Translations under genes and position numbers: made by a program
Source: Flammula alnicola
Taxonomy: Eukaryota; Basidiomycota; Agaricomycetes; Agaricales; Strophariaceae
Direction: 5' to 3'
Length of the DNA: 64,000 nucleotides
NCBI GenBank assembly: GCA_015499995.1
Contig: JADNRV010000216.1
Span: 16,738-80,737, forward strand
The notes under the pieces: model-generated
Told to the model about the DNA's origin: nothing
Databases searched by the model: none
What the model saw: only the letters and a program-made list of their open reading frames with translations
Shown: one piece after another, positions 10,336 to 22,279 of the stretch
How positions within the stretch are numbered: position 1 is the first letter of the stretch
How the letters are laid out: every line of letters begins with the position of its first letter

Positions 10336-13300
10336 ATGCCACCCATAATTGTCACAGCCCAAGGGCCGCCGACATCGTCTGCCCTCAAGTTCCTAAGTCG
10401 AAACACAGCATCGTCAGGGACTCCTGCCCATGATACACCTCTGCTACAAGCAATAAGGGTTGCGCTACGCGGTTCGGATACGGAGAACGTGTCCTCGATA
10501 CAAACCGCGACATTTTTCACAGGTGGCGCGTCGAAGGAACCTGAATTGACATGGAATGCACATACTGCCGTGTTGAGCTATGGCGAGGTAATGGTGAAAA
10601 GATGGAGTTTCGATCAGGAGGGAGAGTCTATCCAGTGGGCGTGTCTTGGTGAACTAGAACAGGCTGCCACCCCAAACATTTCATTGACGAAGGTTGCGAA
10701 CGATGCCAATGCGGACCCTCCATCTTCCGACTCAGGAATCACAAACCGACCGACTTTTGGCCCGTTTTCTCGCCCTCATATCCATCCCAAGTTCGATCCC
10801 GGGCCTCCGGAGGCTACCCCAGCAGTATTCGTGTTCTTGAGGAGCATTGGTAAGATATACCTCTTAAACGGCGTGGACTATACATTTTCCCTGCCTTTTA
10901 TTGTCCGGAAGGCGTGGCCGATTTCTCCTCACGGTGTCATAATCCAACGAGTTTTGGAGCCCTCGGAGCTGCTGGAAGCAGAGTCCACTGGAGACGACGT
11001 ATTGCCCACTATATTTTCCGTCACCAGTCCATTTTCAGAGGCGGCCGCTGTCGGCCTTACCTCTGGCATCCTAGGACAAACACACGACATGCCTGCTATG
11101 TTAAAGGACGAAGATGAACACTCGACGAAGCCCTTGAAATCCATTCCTCCAACGGAAATGATCGTCTGGGCCTCACATTGCAGTATCATCGCCGATGTAT
11201 GCCTCGTCGTCACCGTGAACACCGAAAAGCGATTAATGTCCATCTGGCGATATGTTTTTATCAAACCGAAAGACACACCCGTGTCATATGGACGTAATAA
11301 GCCTCCTGCGCCTCCTACAACCACAAGCTCCAAACGGCAATCGATGTCAGGTGGCGGAAGTCGCAGGACCTCTGCTATGTTCGACGGCGGTCGTGACCGC
11401 ATCCACCCCATGTCTCCGAACTCGCGCTCGCGAGAGCACGTCCTTGCACCAGACGTGTTTGAACTTGCGGATATGCCACCACTTTCATCACTGCCTGGCA
11501 TGGCGCCTTCCCTCTCTTCGACGACCACTATGGCCTCTCTCGTGACCGTGACCGGGGCCACTGCTTCCGCCAAACGTGCAGCAAGTCAACGACAAGGGCC
11601 TGTTAAAGCCAGACGCAATTCATTATCACGAAATGATCTCAGCACCACGATGGACAGGATGGCATTGGGTGGTGGTAGATTAGATTCTGATGGCGCCCTC
11701 ACACCACCGGAACATGGCAGGATGAAAGCAGTGTATTGGATGGAATGCCTGCTTATACATCAAATCCAAGAAGAAGAGTACGTCCACTGCACATGTCGAC
11801 GAGATGTCGGTCTAATGACTTTCTCTCTTCAGTGCCCTCTCATGGCGAAACATCTCAGTGTCAATATTTGACGATCGGTTTGATGGCAAAGAATCTCGTT
11901 GTTCGATGTCGGTCTGTCTTCCAGCAAGCAAGAGCATGCAAATATTTTCCATTGCCCACCAACCTGATAGGACTATGTTCGTTACCCCCATATCGGAGAT
12001 ACCTGCCCTTTCTGCCACGTCTCTGCGAGCTACACGTGGAAATGTTTGGGATTTACTGGTCGTTAAACCCCATGGACAGCTATCCCTCCTCACTCACGGA
12101 TTGTGCGAAATCCCCGTTCAAGTGCAATACCAGCCAGAAAAAGTCCAAGGAAAAGGAGAGCTGGACATGGATATATCAATATCTCCAGAACAGGGGCCTC
12201 ATGGACAAGTAGTCTTTGCCCAAGAAGCCCAGTGGGGCACGACGACATTAATCCATGAAGATGGATGGAAATCCCAAATTACTTTCGACTTATGTCCGCT
12301 AGACAAGCTTGTCATCGAGTGTTTCCAACTACTTGCGCTCATACTTCCCCCAGAGCTCACTTTTGAGATCCATCGTCTGTTCCTGGAGAAGTGGTCAGCG
12401 ATGACATGGTCAACAGCGGAAAATGTCGAATTTGAGTGCTTCTCTTCATCACTCTACGCAGTCTTCGGGCTTGAATTCCAGGTCGTTGCTCCTCCTTCAG
12501 ACCCTTGGCTGCGGCTTTTCCATTCCAGATCGCATGATCATTTTGCGGAAGATCCTGCTTTGAAGTTTCTCCGCCTACCACCACTCATCCCTCCTCCTCG
12601 CCCAATACAAAGAACTGAACCTCCACATCCAATGCTTGCCCCTCTCTTATATGGATTACACACACTGGCCGAGCACCTCCGTCTTTCAATACCACGGCAA
12701 AAGGACTTGCTGAAGTTCGCACCCATCGTCTGTCGTATAGCAGTGGCAGTGCGTCCAGAATGGGCAGATTACTGGAAACGTTTGGTACCTGGTGCAATGA
12801 GCGACTGGCCGTCTTCGCTAACCTCTCGTATGCTTTTAGTTTTAATATGTCTGTCTCTTTAGCGCTGATAGCTATCACAGAACCAGACCATCTCGACGAT
12901 CGGATACCAGTATGGCCGCCAGACATATCAGCTATCCTTTATGGACGCGTCAGCACGCCAGATTGGAACGCACCATGGCACGACGTTCAACACATCGTTA
13001 CGCGCTTCTCTATAACCCCCTCTCTCGAATACGGCGTCTGCGACCCGCTTCACGAATTGCACAAACTCAGTCTCCTCTACAATACGCTTTCTGATGGGAA
13101 GGTCACCGATGGTCAAAAGCGAGCCGAGAATGTCATCTATCAAATGGTATCGCAGAATGGCGAGCGCGACGTTTCGTCGGAACTTCCTTTAGGGGTCGCT
13201 GCTCCTTTGAGAGAGGCTGCAAGGACATGTCAACTTGCGCCTCCTGGAAATTGGCCCCTGGAAGCGTATCGTGTCATTGGCCGCAATGACCTTGCTGCTT

Positions 13301-16300
13301 CTGCCACGCAGAATCCTGATACATTCATAAGCGATGGATACAAATCAAGGAAGGAGTCCATTGTAAGTCTGTCTTATCTTCGTATTGCAATTATTCTAAA
13401 CACAATTTTAGAATCCTATAAACCTCGAGAAACGATTGGCGGAATTACAGCCGAGGCTCGTACACTGGCTGGCGAAGCGGACGGAGCGTCTGGTGTGGAC
13501 ATCAATCTCAAGGAGTTTACTGACGTCCGATTCGGACTTGATCGTCGACTGGAAGAAGTTGCTCGTATGCTGTGTTCTTCGGCAGTTCCCTCTGTGAAGA
13601 GTATAGATCGGCCTGAATTAAGGTCCGTATTTCGAGACAAAAGTTCGTTTGCAAGTGGATAATGACACCTATTTTCCTCACAGTGAGCACGACCAAACCA
13701 AGGAGCATCAGAACCAGGTCGTACGCGTAGCAGAACGAACATTTGCGCTGCCCTATGGTCGGGCTATGTTCACATTCGGGTCTGTCCCTGTAGTGACACG
13801 CGAAGCCTACTCAATTCCCAAAATCGAATACAACATCCGTGTTCAGCCACTGAACATCCTCGTCACGCCCGAACCTGGCAAAATTTCTCCCGAATCCGTT
13901 GCCTGGGGTGAATTCCATAACGGCGTCGCTGCTGGGTTGCGCATTGCTCCTTCTGCACCTGGTGTGGAAAGTTCATGGATAGCTTTCAACAAGCCAACAG
14001 AGCTTTCACCAGAACATGCCGGGTTCCTCCTTGCCTTGGGACTCACAGGACACCTGAAAGAGATGCTGACGTGGCACACTTTCTCGTACCTTACACCGAA
14101 ACACGATCTAACATCTATTGGTGTCTTGCTTGGCATGGCAGCAGCCAACGTCGGCAGTGGAAATCAACATGTCACAAAATTACTTGCCGTGCACACACCT
14201 GCTCTCCTTCCAACACCAACTGTGGACCTCAACGTGTCATTAGTCGCCCAGGCAGCTGGGTTATACGGCGTTGGCCTTGTCTACCTAGGTACAAGGAACC
14301 GACGGATGGCTGAAGTATGCCTCAGTCAGATCAGCCGACGTGACCTTGTCCAACCGGATTTGAGCAATGAGCACCGTGAAGCTTACACGTATTCGGGCGC
14401 TCTCGCGTTCGGAATGATTATGCTTGGAAAGGGCACAATAATACCAGCGGATCTCGTCATTCTGAAGCGCTTGAGTATTCTCATCCACGGAGATACGAAT
14501 ACAATGGTGGGCAAACAGACCAAGGCCCCCTTCGATATCAACTTGACCTCGCCTGCGGCTGCTGTTGCCCTGGGACTCATGTATCTGAGGACAGGTCGCA
14601 AGGATATCGCCGATATGTTGACGATACCCGACACTGTGGTTTCCCTCAACGCCATTCAACCTTCGTTCTTGCTCGTTCGGACCATGGCGAGAGCACTTAT
14701 TATGTGGGATACCGTCGTTCCGAGCAACGAATGGCTCATTCGCCAAATCCCAAGGACAATATTGGATGCCATAGAGACTCGGACGAAGACAGGAAAGCCG
14801 ATTGACGATGCCATGGAATTGGCGTATTACAACATTATAGCTGGTGGTTGTTTCGTTGTAGGTCTCAAGTACGCTGGTACTGCGCGTCAAGAAGCCTATC
14901 AAATGATAGTCAAGCATTTCGACAACTTCACACGGATGGCATACGGAAGTGGTTAGTGTATTTATAGTGAACTCTTCTTGTTAATTGTCTAATTTTTGTC
15001 GTAGGGCCCGCTTTCGACCACAAGATCAAGCGTTCGGCAATTCGAGATGGTCTGAACCTGATTTCCATCTCACTCAGCATGGTCATGGCTGGTACTGGTG
15101 AAATAACCTGCTTGCGTCGCCTCCGATATGCTTATGGGATGTCTCAACAAATGATGTACCATCATGGCTTCAAATACGGCGTTCATGTTGCCACGCACAT
15201 GTCGTTGGGGCTATTATTCCTGGGAGGTGGCCGCTTCACATTAGGAACTTCGGATGCTGCCATAGCCTGCATGGTGACGGCATTCTTCCCTCGATTCAAC
15301 CACGTTTCGTCGGACAATAGAAGCTTTTTGCAGGCTCTAAGGCATATGTGGGTTCTAGCTGTGGAACCTCGGTGTCTTATTACACGTGACGTCGACACGA
15401 ACGAAATTGTTTATCTACCAGTCAAGATCACGATGAAAGAAGGCGATGTAGTGGAGCAAACACAACTGATCACGCCGACTCTTATCCCGGACATGGACAA
15501 ACTCATGTCGATTCGTGTGGACACCCCTCGCTACTGGCCATTCTATCTTGATACAGCGGCACACCCTCACCACAAAGAAGCCCTATTACGAAGTCAGACC
15601 TTATACGTCAAACGCCGAACGGCGTTTTTGAGCTACACAGAGGACCCTAGGGGCAGTCGAAGTCTCTTCGTTCGTTCTGGATCCTCTGCTGGTGACGCCG
15701 CTACGTTAGACTTCCCACAGCTAACAGACACCAAAACCCACCCTGCCGGCGATATCAGCGAATTTATCACTTCCTTCTCCAATAACGTACTCTTCCTAGC
15801 CTTTGCAGATCATTTCTGTCGTGCGGATAGTCAGAACGCAACACACGAAGAACGGCTGTTCCAGACCTACTGCCACGCTGTACTCCTCGACAGCATCCTC
15901 CAAGACAAGCCCCAGACACTCCAATCGCACCTCACTCTCTACATGTACCGCAACATGTCCCCGAAATCCCGCTATTTCCACCTCCGTCTGCAAGATCTGC
16001 GCTTTGCGGCTGATTTTTACGCCAAGGTGTACGACCGGCGGTTCAGTGGCAAACAGGAGAATAATGCGCGCTCGGCTTTGATTAGGGGCTCGACAGTGCA
16101 AGGCGCACTCCACGCCCTCGACCGAAAGCTTGACGAGGTACGGACGTTGCCTAGTTTCTTGGGCTATATAGGACGCTATGCGAGGGGTGAGCCGTTACCG
16201 CAGGCGAGGGCCTCAGGGGTCGCGGTTGGCGGGGGTGTAAACATGGATGTAGATGGGGATGCGATTGACGACGAGATGGTGGCCCGATATCTTGGATGGT

Positions 16301-16542
16301 ATCTCCTGCGCAACGGCGTGCCCGTGTCGACACTGTTGGTGGTCCTCGGTCAACTCGCCAGGGACGCCCATGCTCAGTGCATAAGCACGCCTCCCCCAGC
16401 CGGCACCTCGGACGAACGGAGGCTGGATTTGGGGATCAAAGAGGTTTTGCACTCTACCGGAAATAAAATGACTACTGCGCTTGGGTCTGGTTGGAGCGTG
16501 CGATCGCTGAACGAGATTCTTGAAGCGTGGAAGCTTACTTGA
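10336..16542 (+). CDS. APC1: Anaphase-promoting complex subunit 1 (APC1), 1,966 aa, 7 exons
   Basis: Exons: 10336-11777, 11833-12827, 12863-13362, 13412-13459, 13513-13622, 13684-14951 and 15005-16542. They total 5,901 nt in phase. APC1 is the largest scaffold of the APC/C ubiquitin ligase that targets cyclins and securin in mitosis. The N-terminal part has the APC1 propeller-type segment (IYLLNGVDYTFSLPF, then SLPFIVRKAWPISPHG). A Ser-rich, probably phosphorylated loop lies at roughly residues 310-460. The motif FTDVRFGLDRRLEEVARML is the usual APC1 link region. Residues of about 1150-1560 carry the proteasome/cyclosome repeats (HTFSYLTPKHDLTSIG, GVLLGMAAANVGSGN, LISISLSMVMAGTGE, GVHVATHMSLGLLFLGG). 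Length is normal for the family. Exon 4 and its flanking introns are the least certain part; the real start may lie in an upstream exon. Confidence 0.93.
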
Positions 16543-17784
16543 AATTGCTGTCGTCGTTTGGTCCTTGTATGTATGTAGCCTTAGCTTTATTTGTTGTATA
16601 TTATTTTCGGGAGTATGCTAATTATTTTCTCGAGGTGCGCTTTTGCGAAGTAAAATAAGCGCCCATGTGCCGATCGACTACTCGGAGGTGTAAGTCGTAT
16701 AAGTGTATGTCAATGTAAGCGAAGATACAAATTTCCTTTCTATTTGGCCTTTGGGCTGAAGGGCGCCAAGCGTGTTATATTTCTAGGCGGAGTTCCCCTT
16801 GTAAGTACTTTAATTTTTATTACTGTACTTACATGCATATGTGTGGCAGAGGCCTAGGAATTATCTTCTGGCATGACGTCTATTGACGGTCGTCATCATA
16901 CATTGGCATTGGAGCTACGCACGCTCATGTCGGCTCCAAGGGGTTTGAGTTTTTCTGTTGTTTCGACTTTCAGGTTTTCGACTTTCGATTTATTGAGCAA
17001 GCTCATTGGGCTAGCGCCATTAGCAATAAGCATCTAGCCTCGGTGAGGCTGGTAAGTACTCAGACTGGGATGTTGTCAATTGAAGTCGGGAAGGCAGGAA
17101 GATGATAAATAAGTACTAGTCGGTCGGTTTGGTATTTGACAAGTTCTGCGTTCAAGTTGGCGATCAAAGGCTTTCGAATTAAAGTTGGATTTGACGTACA
17201 GAGGCGGTATGTATGTATTGAATTAATGTTGACCTCGAGGGCCTTCGAGGATGGATTTCAAGGAAGTATGGATGTCGACTTGGTACCTTTGACACATATT
17301 CGTCAGTGATATACGGCTCGGAGGGTGGGTCAGGTTGTTAGGTTGGGGATCGGAGCGCACCGGTCGCCGCTCAGGCTCTACCTCTGAAACTTCTGGGAAT
17401 GCTTGTGTAGGCGGCATGATCAGGGATCAAATTTGTGGGGATCATGATCTACCACCCTCGCGGAACTTGGAAACGGAAGCAAGTTGGCGCCCAGGTGTGC
17501 CAGATTTCGCGCTCTGCCTTGGGGGAGTGCATATTCGGGTTTCAAGTGGGAGGATCACTTTGGGATTTGTGAGACTGAATAATAGTAAGAAAAAGCGCGC
17601 GACCAGTTGGCTACACAAGGGCTGGAAAGTTGAATATTGATTGAGCAATGACGACTCGGAGATCAGGTCTGCGAGTGGTTTGGTAAGACGCTTGCGGACC
17701 GCAGTGCAGGTGCGGTGTCGACTCGGAGGCTGAGGGGTTAAGTACTCAAGTACTCAAGGCTTGACGTGCGTTGCATCGTATAAT
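16543..17784. other. Intergenic region right of APC1, no gene seen
   Basis: This holds the APC1 3' UTR and then 1.2 kb without convincing coding frames. A small hairpin candidate is present: GTAAGTAC at 16801-16808 faces GTACTTAC at 16825-16832. Tandem AAGTACTC copies occur near 17741-17757. Resemblance to the sequence left of the other kinase-gene copies begins only at about 17785, so this DNA is single-copy flank of the array. Confidence 0.5.
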
Positions 17785-18506
17785 TGTAAAGACGCGAGGG
17801 GGCATCCATCAGTTGTTGTGAATGCTCTAGGAGTCGAAGGACCGGGGCGTGGTTCTTTTCGGTACGAGGAACATTGCGTGGGCGGGCACAGTGGTCAAGT
17901 TGGTCATGCATATGTTGACCCGGGAGAAGGACTGCCGAAAGTGACGAACTTGGCGTTTGACGGCGGGCAGGACAAGGGGCGGGCCTAGGATGGACTGTTT
18001 CTCTCGGGGTATAGAGTAATGATAGATGTCCAAAGGCAATTGAAAGACGTCGGCAAGCTGGCTGGAAGAGTAATTACAGGTCATTATATGGACGTGTGAA
18101 ATTGTGAATGTGCATGCGTCATATTGGAAATAGACTGTCGGGATGGTAGTGGTCGTCCGACGCTGTCTAACAGTCAAGCTTCAAGCTTCAAGTTCAAGTG
18201 ATTGGTGAATACGAGCATGAAATAAGCGGCTTACTCACTAACGGTGTATAGTTGCTACAGGAGACCGCCGATATGCATGGAGGTTTGGAGTGGTGTATGT
18301 CGCCAAGTCCGGTGACCGGAAGTAGGCTGGGTGTTCATACAGGGGAAGAACGGGCCACGCAGATGGAGCAATGAAAATGAGAACGAATGCAGAGAGTACC
18401 ATTGTAATCGGAGAGAAAGAGGCCGATCGTTGTTGACGGAAACAGAACCAAACTTTGTGGTTGCTCCGATCTCTCTCTGCGGATTATTACTGGCCCCCAT
18501 GCAACC
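17785..18506 (+). promoter_or_regulatory. Promoter/leader of kinase copy P1
   Basis: This stretch resembles the DNA upstream of P2-P4 (29326-29958, 40093-40723, 50860-51494), with scattered substitutions and small indels. The last 30 bases before the ATG, including ATTACTGGCCCCCATGCAACC, are the same in all copies. No TATA box is obvious. Conservation across copies marks it as the gene's own upstream region rather than spacer. A short TCAAGCT tandem occurs at about 18174-18190 in P1 only. Confidence 0.6.
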
Positions 18507-21506
18507 ATGGAAAACAACCGCTTCAACCCTTTCAAGTTTGCAAGCAGCTCCAAGCCACCTCCATTACCGCCAAAGGACTACATCTACCAACGCACTGCAA
18601 ACCCATCCCAACCGTCGCTCTTTGCCGCCGACAGCACTGCACCCTCCTCGCCCCTCTCGCCCAGCATCCAGTACGCCATCCGCCGTGCCAACTCGCCGTC
18701 GCCGTCGCCCCTCTTTTCCTTTGAGACCAGCAACGCCACCACCACCAGTATGACCAATAATAACTCTACGCCCTCACTCGTCCTCTCGCCCCCACCCCCA
18801 AACGCCGACGCCCCCTCCGTCACAAACAACAACAGGCAAACGACGATGTCGATCGCGTCAAAGAAAGACAAGGCGCTGGCGTTTCTCAAGTTCTCGAAGC
18901 GCAGCCCGCGCTCGCCGCCCCCTGGTACAAGTAGCAGTGCCCCTTCGACGAGTTCTTCTGGCTCTGTGATCGTCATTAGCAACAGCATCAGTGCGAGTAG
19001 CAACGGCTCGGACGACGGCGACCTCCCTCCGCCCCCGCAGGAGGATGAGGGCATCTCCCTCCCGTGGAACTTTCAGGTGTGTCTTGCCCCTTCGATGGTT
19101 CGTCAATAACTAACGAGTTGGTTGGGTAGCACAATATTCACGTGGATGAAGGGTATGTGTTCCCTCATTGTTTTCACTCTTCATTCCTATAAACCACCCC
19201 TACTTAACCCCCACCTTAGATACGTCGGCATCCCACCCTCATGGTCGACCTCGCTCGCCTCTGCAGGCTTCACGGAAGAAGAGATCGCGGCCATCCAGGC
19301 GCGCCGCGCAGCAGGCGTCAGATCCCCTCCCGACCTCCGCTATCTGTACAACGAGCGTCCACGGAGTCCTGCGCTGGCTGGCTTTCCTGGGTACGTATTC
19401 TTTTCTTCATAAGTAGAGGCAATCCACACGCATCCACTGTCAGGTGCACGGCTTAGCGCTTGATTTGGCAGGTGCAGGTGAACCGTTGATGCGTGGTGTT
19501 GCAGAAACCCATCTCGCCACCGTGAAATTTTTACTACAAAACGCTTGCTCCCTAAATCGAAAATAGGCTTCCGACATAAATTCCGAACTGCCCATTCTGA
19601 TTTTTTTTGTCGGAAGCGCATTTTTGATTTATTCTTCTGAGGAAATGTAGTTTCAATTTCTTTGCTTTGTCACGGATGCGCATGGATTGCCTCTACCTTA
19701 ATATTTCAATACCTATGCTAATAACCCTACTAACTCCTCCTCCTAGTACCCACACGACCCCTGTACCGGTGCTGACGCACCCGACGCCACGGTCGACCTC
19801 GCTGCACCGCATCGGACCTTCCGCGCCATCGAACCTCAATCCGAACAACGCCAGCTCGGAGCCCGCATCGTCGCCTTTCCCAAGTGCAGCTACGAGGCCT
19901 GCGCTGCCGAGTATCAACACGTCGTCGTCCTCTACTACAAATTCTATTACAAATTCAACTTTGACCACCAACGTGAGCACCTCAACGTCGAACGCGGCTG
20001 CGTCGTCGTCGTCCAGCACACCGCTAACAACGACGACGACGGGCAGGAAACCCCCACCCAAACGCAAGCCGCCCTCGTCGCCTTTGGACGCTGATCTCGA
20101 GGATGAGCTAGAGGCGCGGAGGAGGAAGGAGGTGGAAGGACAACGGCAAGGACAAGGACAGGAGCACAGGGCGAATCAGGCGTCGCTGTCGACGGTGGGG
20201 TATAGCGAGGAGTATTCGGGGTATGATGCGAGCGAGTGAGTGGTTTTTTTTTTCTGTTTTGGGTGCTTGGGGATTTGCTGTGCGGTTTGCTGTGCGATTT
20301 GGATTGGATGTTGGATGCGCGCTGGGTGTGGTGGTTTTTTCGTCTCGGCTGGCACAGCATAGCGAGGAGCTGAGATGGATTTTCGTCGGCCTCTGCGATG
20401 TCGACGGGGTGTTTGAATGGTCTTTTTTCCTTCGGAGGATTTTATCAGAGGACTTGGGATGCCTTTCATTTGTGCATTGGTGGACTGATTATGCCGACCT
20501 TGAGCCATTTTGGCTCGCTCTGTGTGGTGTTGGGTTGCGCATCTTTCTAAAAAAAGATGTGTGAGGTGGGGTTCTTGATGTTCTTGATTTTCCGTTGACC
20601 TGCCTCTTTTCTTAAAAAATTGATGTTGGTTGATGACGATGATGTTTATCATCCTCGCCAATTACATCTCTCTTGCTGCTCTACTACATTATTTTACGCG
20701 AAGAGGAATTACTTTGCTAACCTGCTGCCGCCAGATCCAACCACGGCAACAGCAGCTACGACACCACCATGATCACGACGGCCTCGAATTCGTTCGCCGG
20801 CCTCAACAACTCGACCGCGTATAAATACAATCCCGCCGAGTCGTCGTCTTATGCCAGCAGTACCAGGACAGCTACAACAAACCCGCCATACACTGTGCGC
20901 GGCGCGTATGTATCAGATGCGGACGACGATGACGACGACGACGACACGCCTCTAGCGAGGGTGCCGGTGCGATTGGGGTCGGAGTCGGGGGCGTCGGGTG
21001 CGAGTACGATTAGTGCGCGCGGGGTTGGACCGGCTGGAGGGCCGGGGGGTGGGATGCGGTTCAAGGTTGTTAATGCGGATGACGATGGCGATGGGGCAGG
21101 AGTAGGAGTAGGAACAGGGGGTAGTGTGGAAGCAGGGGTGGATGTGGATGGGATGGATATGGGTTTGGAGGGCGAGGAAAGGGCGGCGAATGCGGCTGCG
21201 ATTCCGGCTGCCAGTGCGAGTGGGAAGGAGGTCAAGGAGAAGAAGTCGAGTATTTGGGGGACGAAGATCGCCAAGACGAAGTCGAAAGAGTCGTCGTCGG
21301 GTGAGTCTGTTTATTTCTGTGCAGTAGACTGTTCGATTTGCAGGGACAAGATTCCAAAAAAGGCAGAATCTATTTATAAACTGAAAAAAGAGCCTTCTTC
21401 GCAGCACTCTTCCCTCTTTTATTTCCCGCACCGACAAGGTTTCTCCCCGCCCGAAGGCCAGAAAAACATCGTGACGGGTTTCGCTCCCCGTCTAAGCATT
21501 AGGTGA
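18507..21506 (+). pseudogene. Truncated PAK-like gene copy P1: CRIB and N-terminal region, no kinase domain
   Basis: Exons: 18507-19076, 19130-19152, 19220-19390, 19747-20235 and 20735 onward. The first 606 codons follow the kinase gene in an open frame. At 21299/21300 it leaves the gene and reads 68 spacer-encoded residues (beginning GESVYFCAVDC) to a stop at 21506, giving a 674-aa chimera if unspliced. It keeps the CRIB core ISLPWNFQHNIHVDE and a Pro-rich KPPPLPPKDYIY segment, but has no kinase domain. Intron 3 is 356 nt (47 nt in P4) because of a MITE-like insert; intron 4 is 499 nt (139 nt in P4). It has an intact promoter region and frame, so it could make a Rho-GTPase-binding fragment. 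P1 is the most diverged copy. Confidence 0.8.
19413..19696. mobile_element. MITE-like element in intron 3 of P1
   Basis: A 284-bp insert absent from the same intron of P2-P4. Its ends are inverted repeats of about 23 bp with two mismatches: left GTAGAGGCAATCCACACG..., right the complement reading GTAGAGGCAATCCATGCG.... If the repeats start at GAGGCAATCC, the element is flanked by TA on both sides, as expected for Tc1/mariner-type non-autonomous elements. Inside, GCTTCCGACA (19568-19577) faces TGTCGGAAGC (19609-19618). It encodes no transposase. Confidence 0.72.
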
Positions 21507-22279
21507 GTCCTAGCACACGTCGAGTAGTAGTGTGAATATAAACAAGTTCAACTTACTTGTGACCGCTGTTTTCGAGATGCAAAGAGTCAGTACAAATCAA
21601 GGTAATAAATGTCGAGTGTGTGCTTACCTGCAAATGCGGCCCAAGTAAGATCCTCGGGTCAATGCTCGAAATCACATTGCGGATACTACCAGGGACGAGG
21701 GCTCTTTACGAGCCGCAGCCTCTTCTTTTCGATGTGTCACGCAAAAGCGCAGGGCCACGCAAAGCCACCTATTCGGTCTCACAGAACACGACCACCACAG
21801 AGGTTTCCGGTCATCATCAAAGAACGCGCACAGGCGCAGTTCGGCCATATCTCAATGGCCGCAAATCAGACTAAAGTCTTAAAATACTAAATTAGTCTCA
21901 ATAGCACATAATACTCAATATCAAAGATGTACCACGAAAATCTCAAGTCGTCCGTTTCACGAGATCACATCCCGCAAAGTCCAAAACCAACAGTCACAAT
22001 GTCTGTATGCAAAGCATCAGCATTTCATTCCTGCGGACATCAGAAAGAGACATACCTGTCAATCTTGAATACCATGATCATCTCGGGCTTGTCTTCAATC
22101 CCATCATCACTCGGAGCTGACATTCAAAATAAGCCCAATTCAATCTAACAGAAACAATACATTCTCACCAAAATAGTGCCGCTCATAGCATGAACACAAC
22201 CGCTAGAAAGCGATCAAGACCGTGGGCGCTTAATTTCCAGATCCACGCGCTCGCACATTCAGAACCTTGGTTTACCACA

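Noticed and set aside
10929..11573. Antisense 214-residue frame within APC1 exon 1
   Set aside because: It lies opposite a Ser-rich linker of APC1 and has no independent support.
18584..19054. Long open frames antisense to kinase exon 1, repeated in all copies
   Set aside because: They are Ser/Gly/Val-rich shadows of low-complexity coding sequence on the plus strand, without their own start context or motifs.
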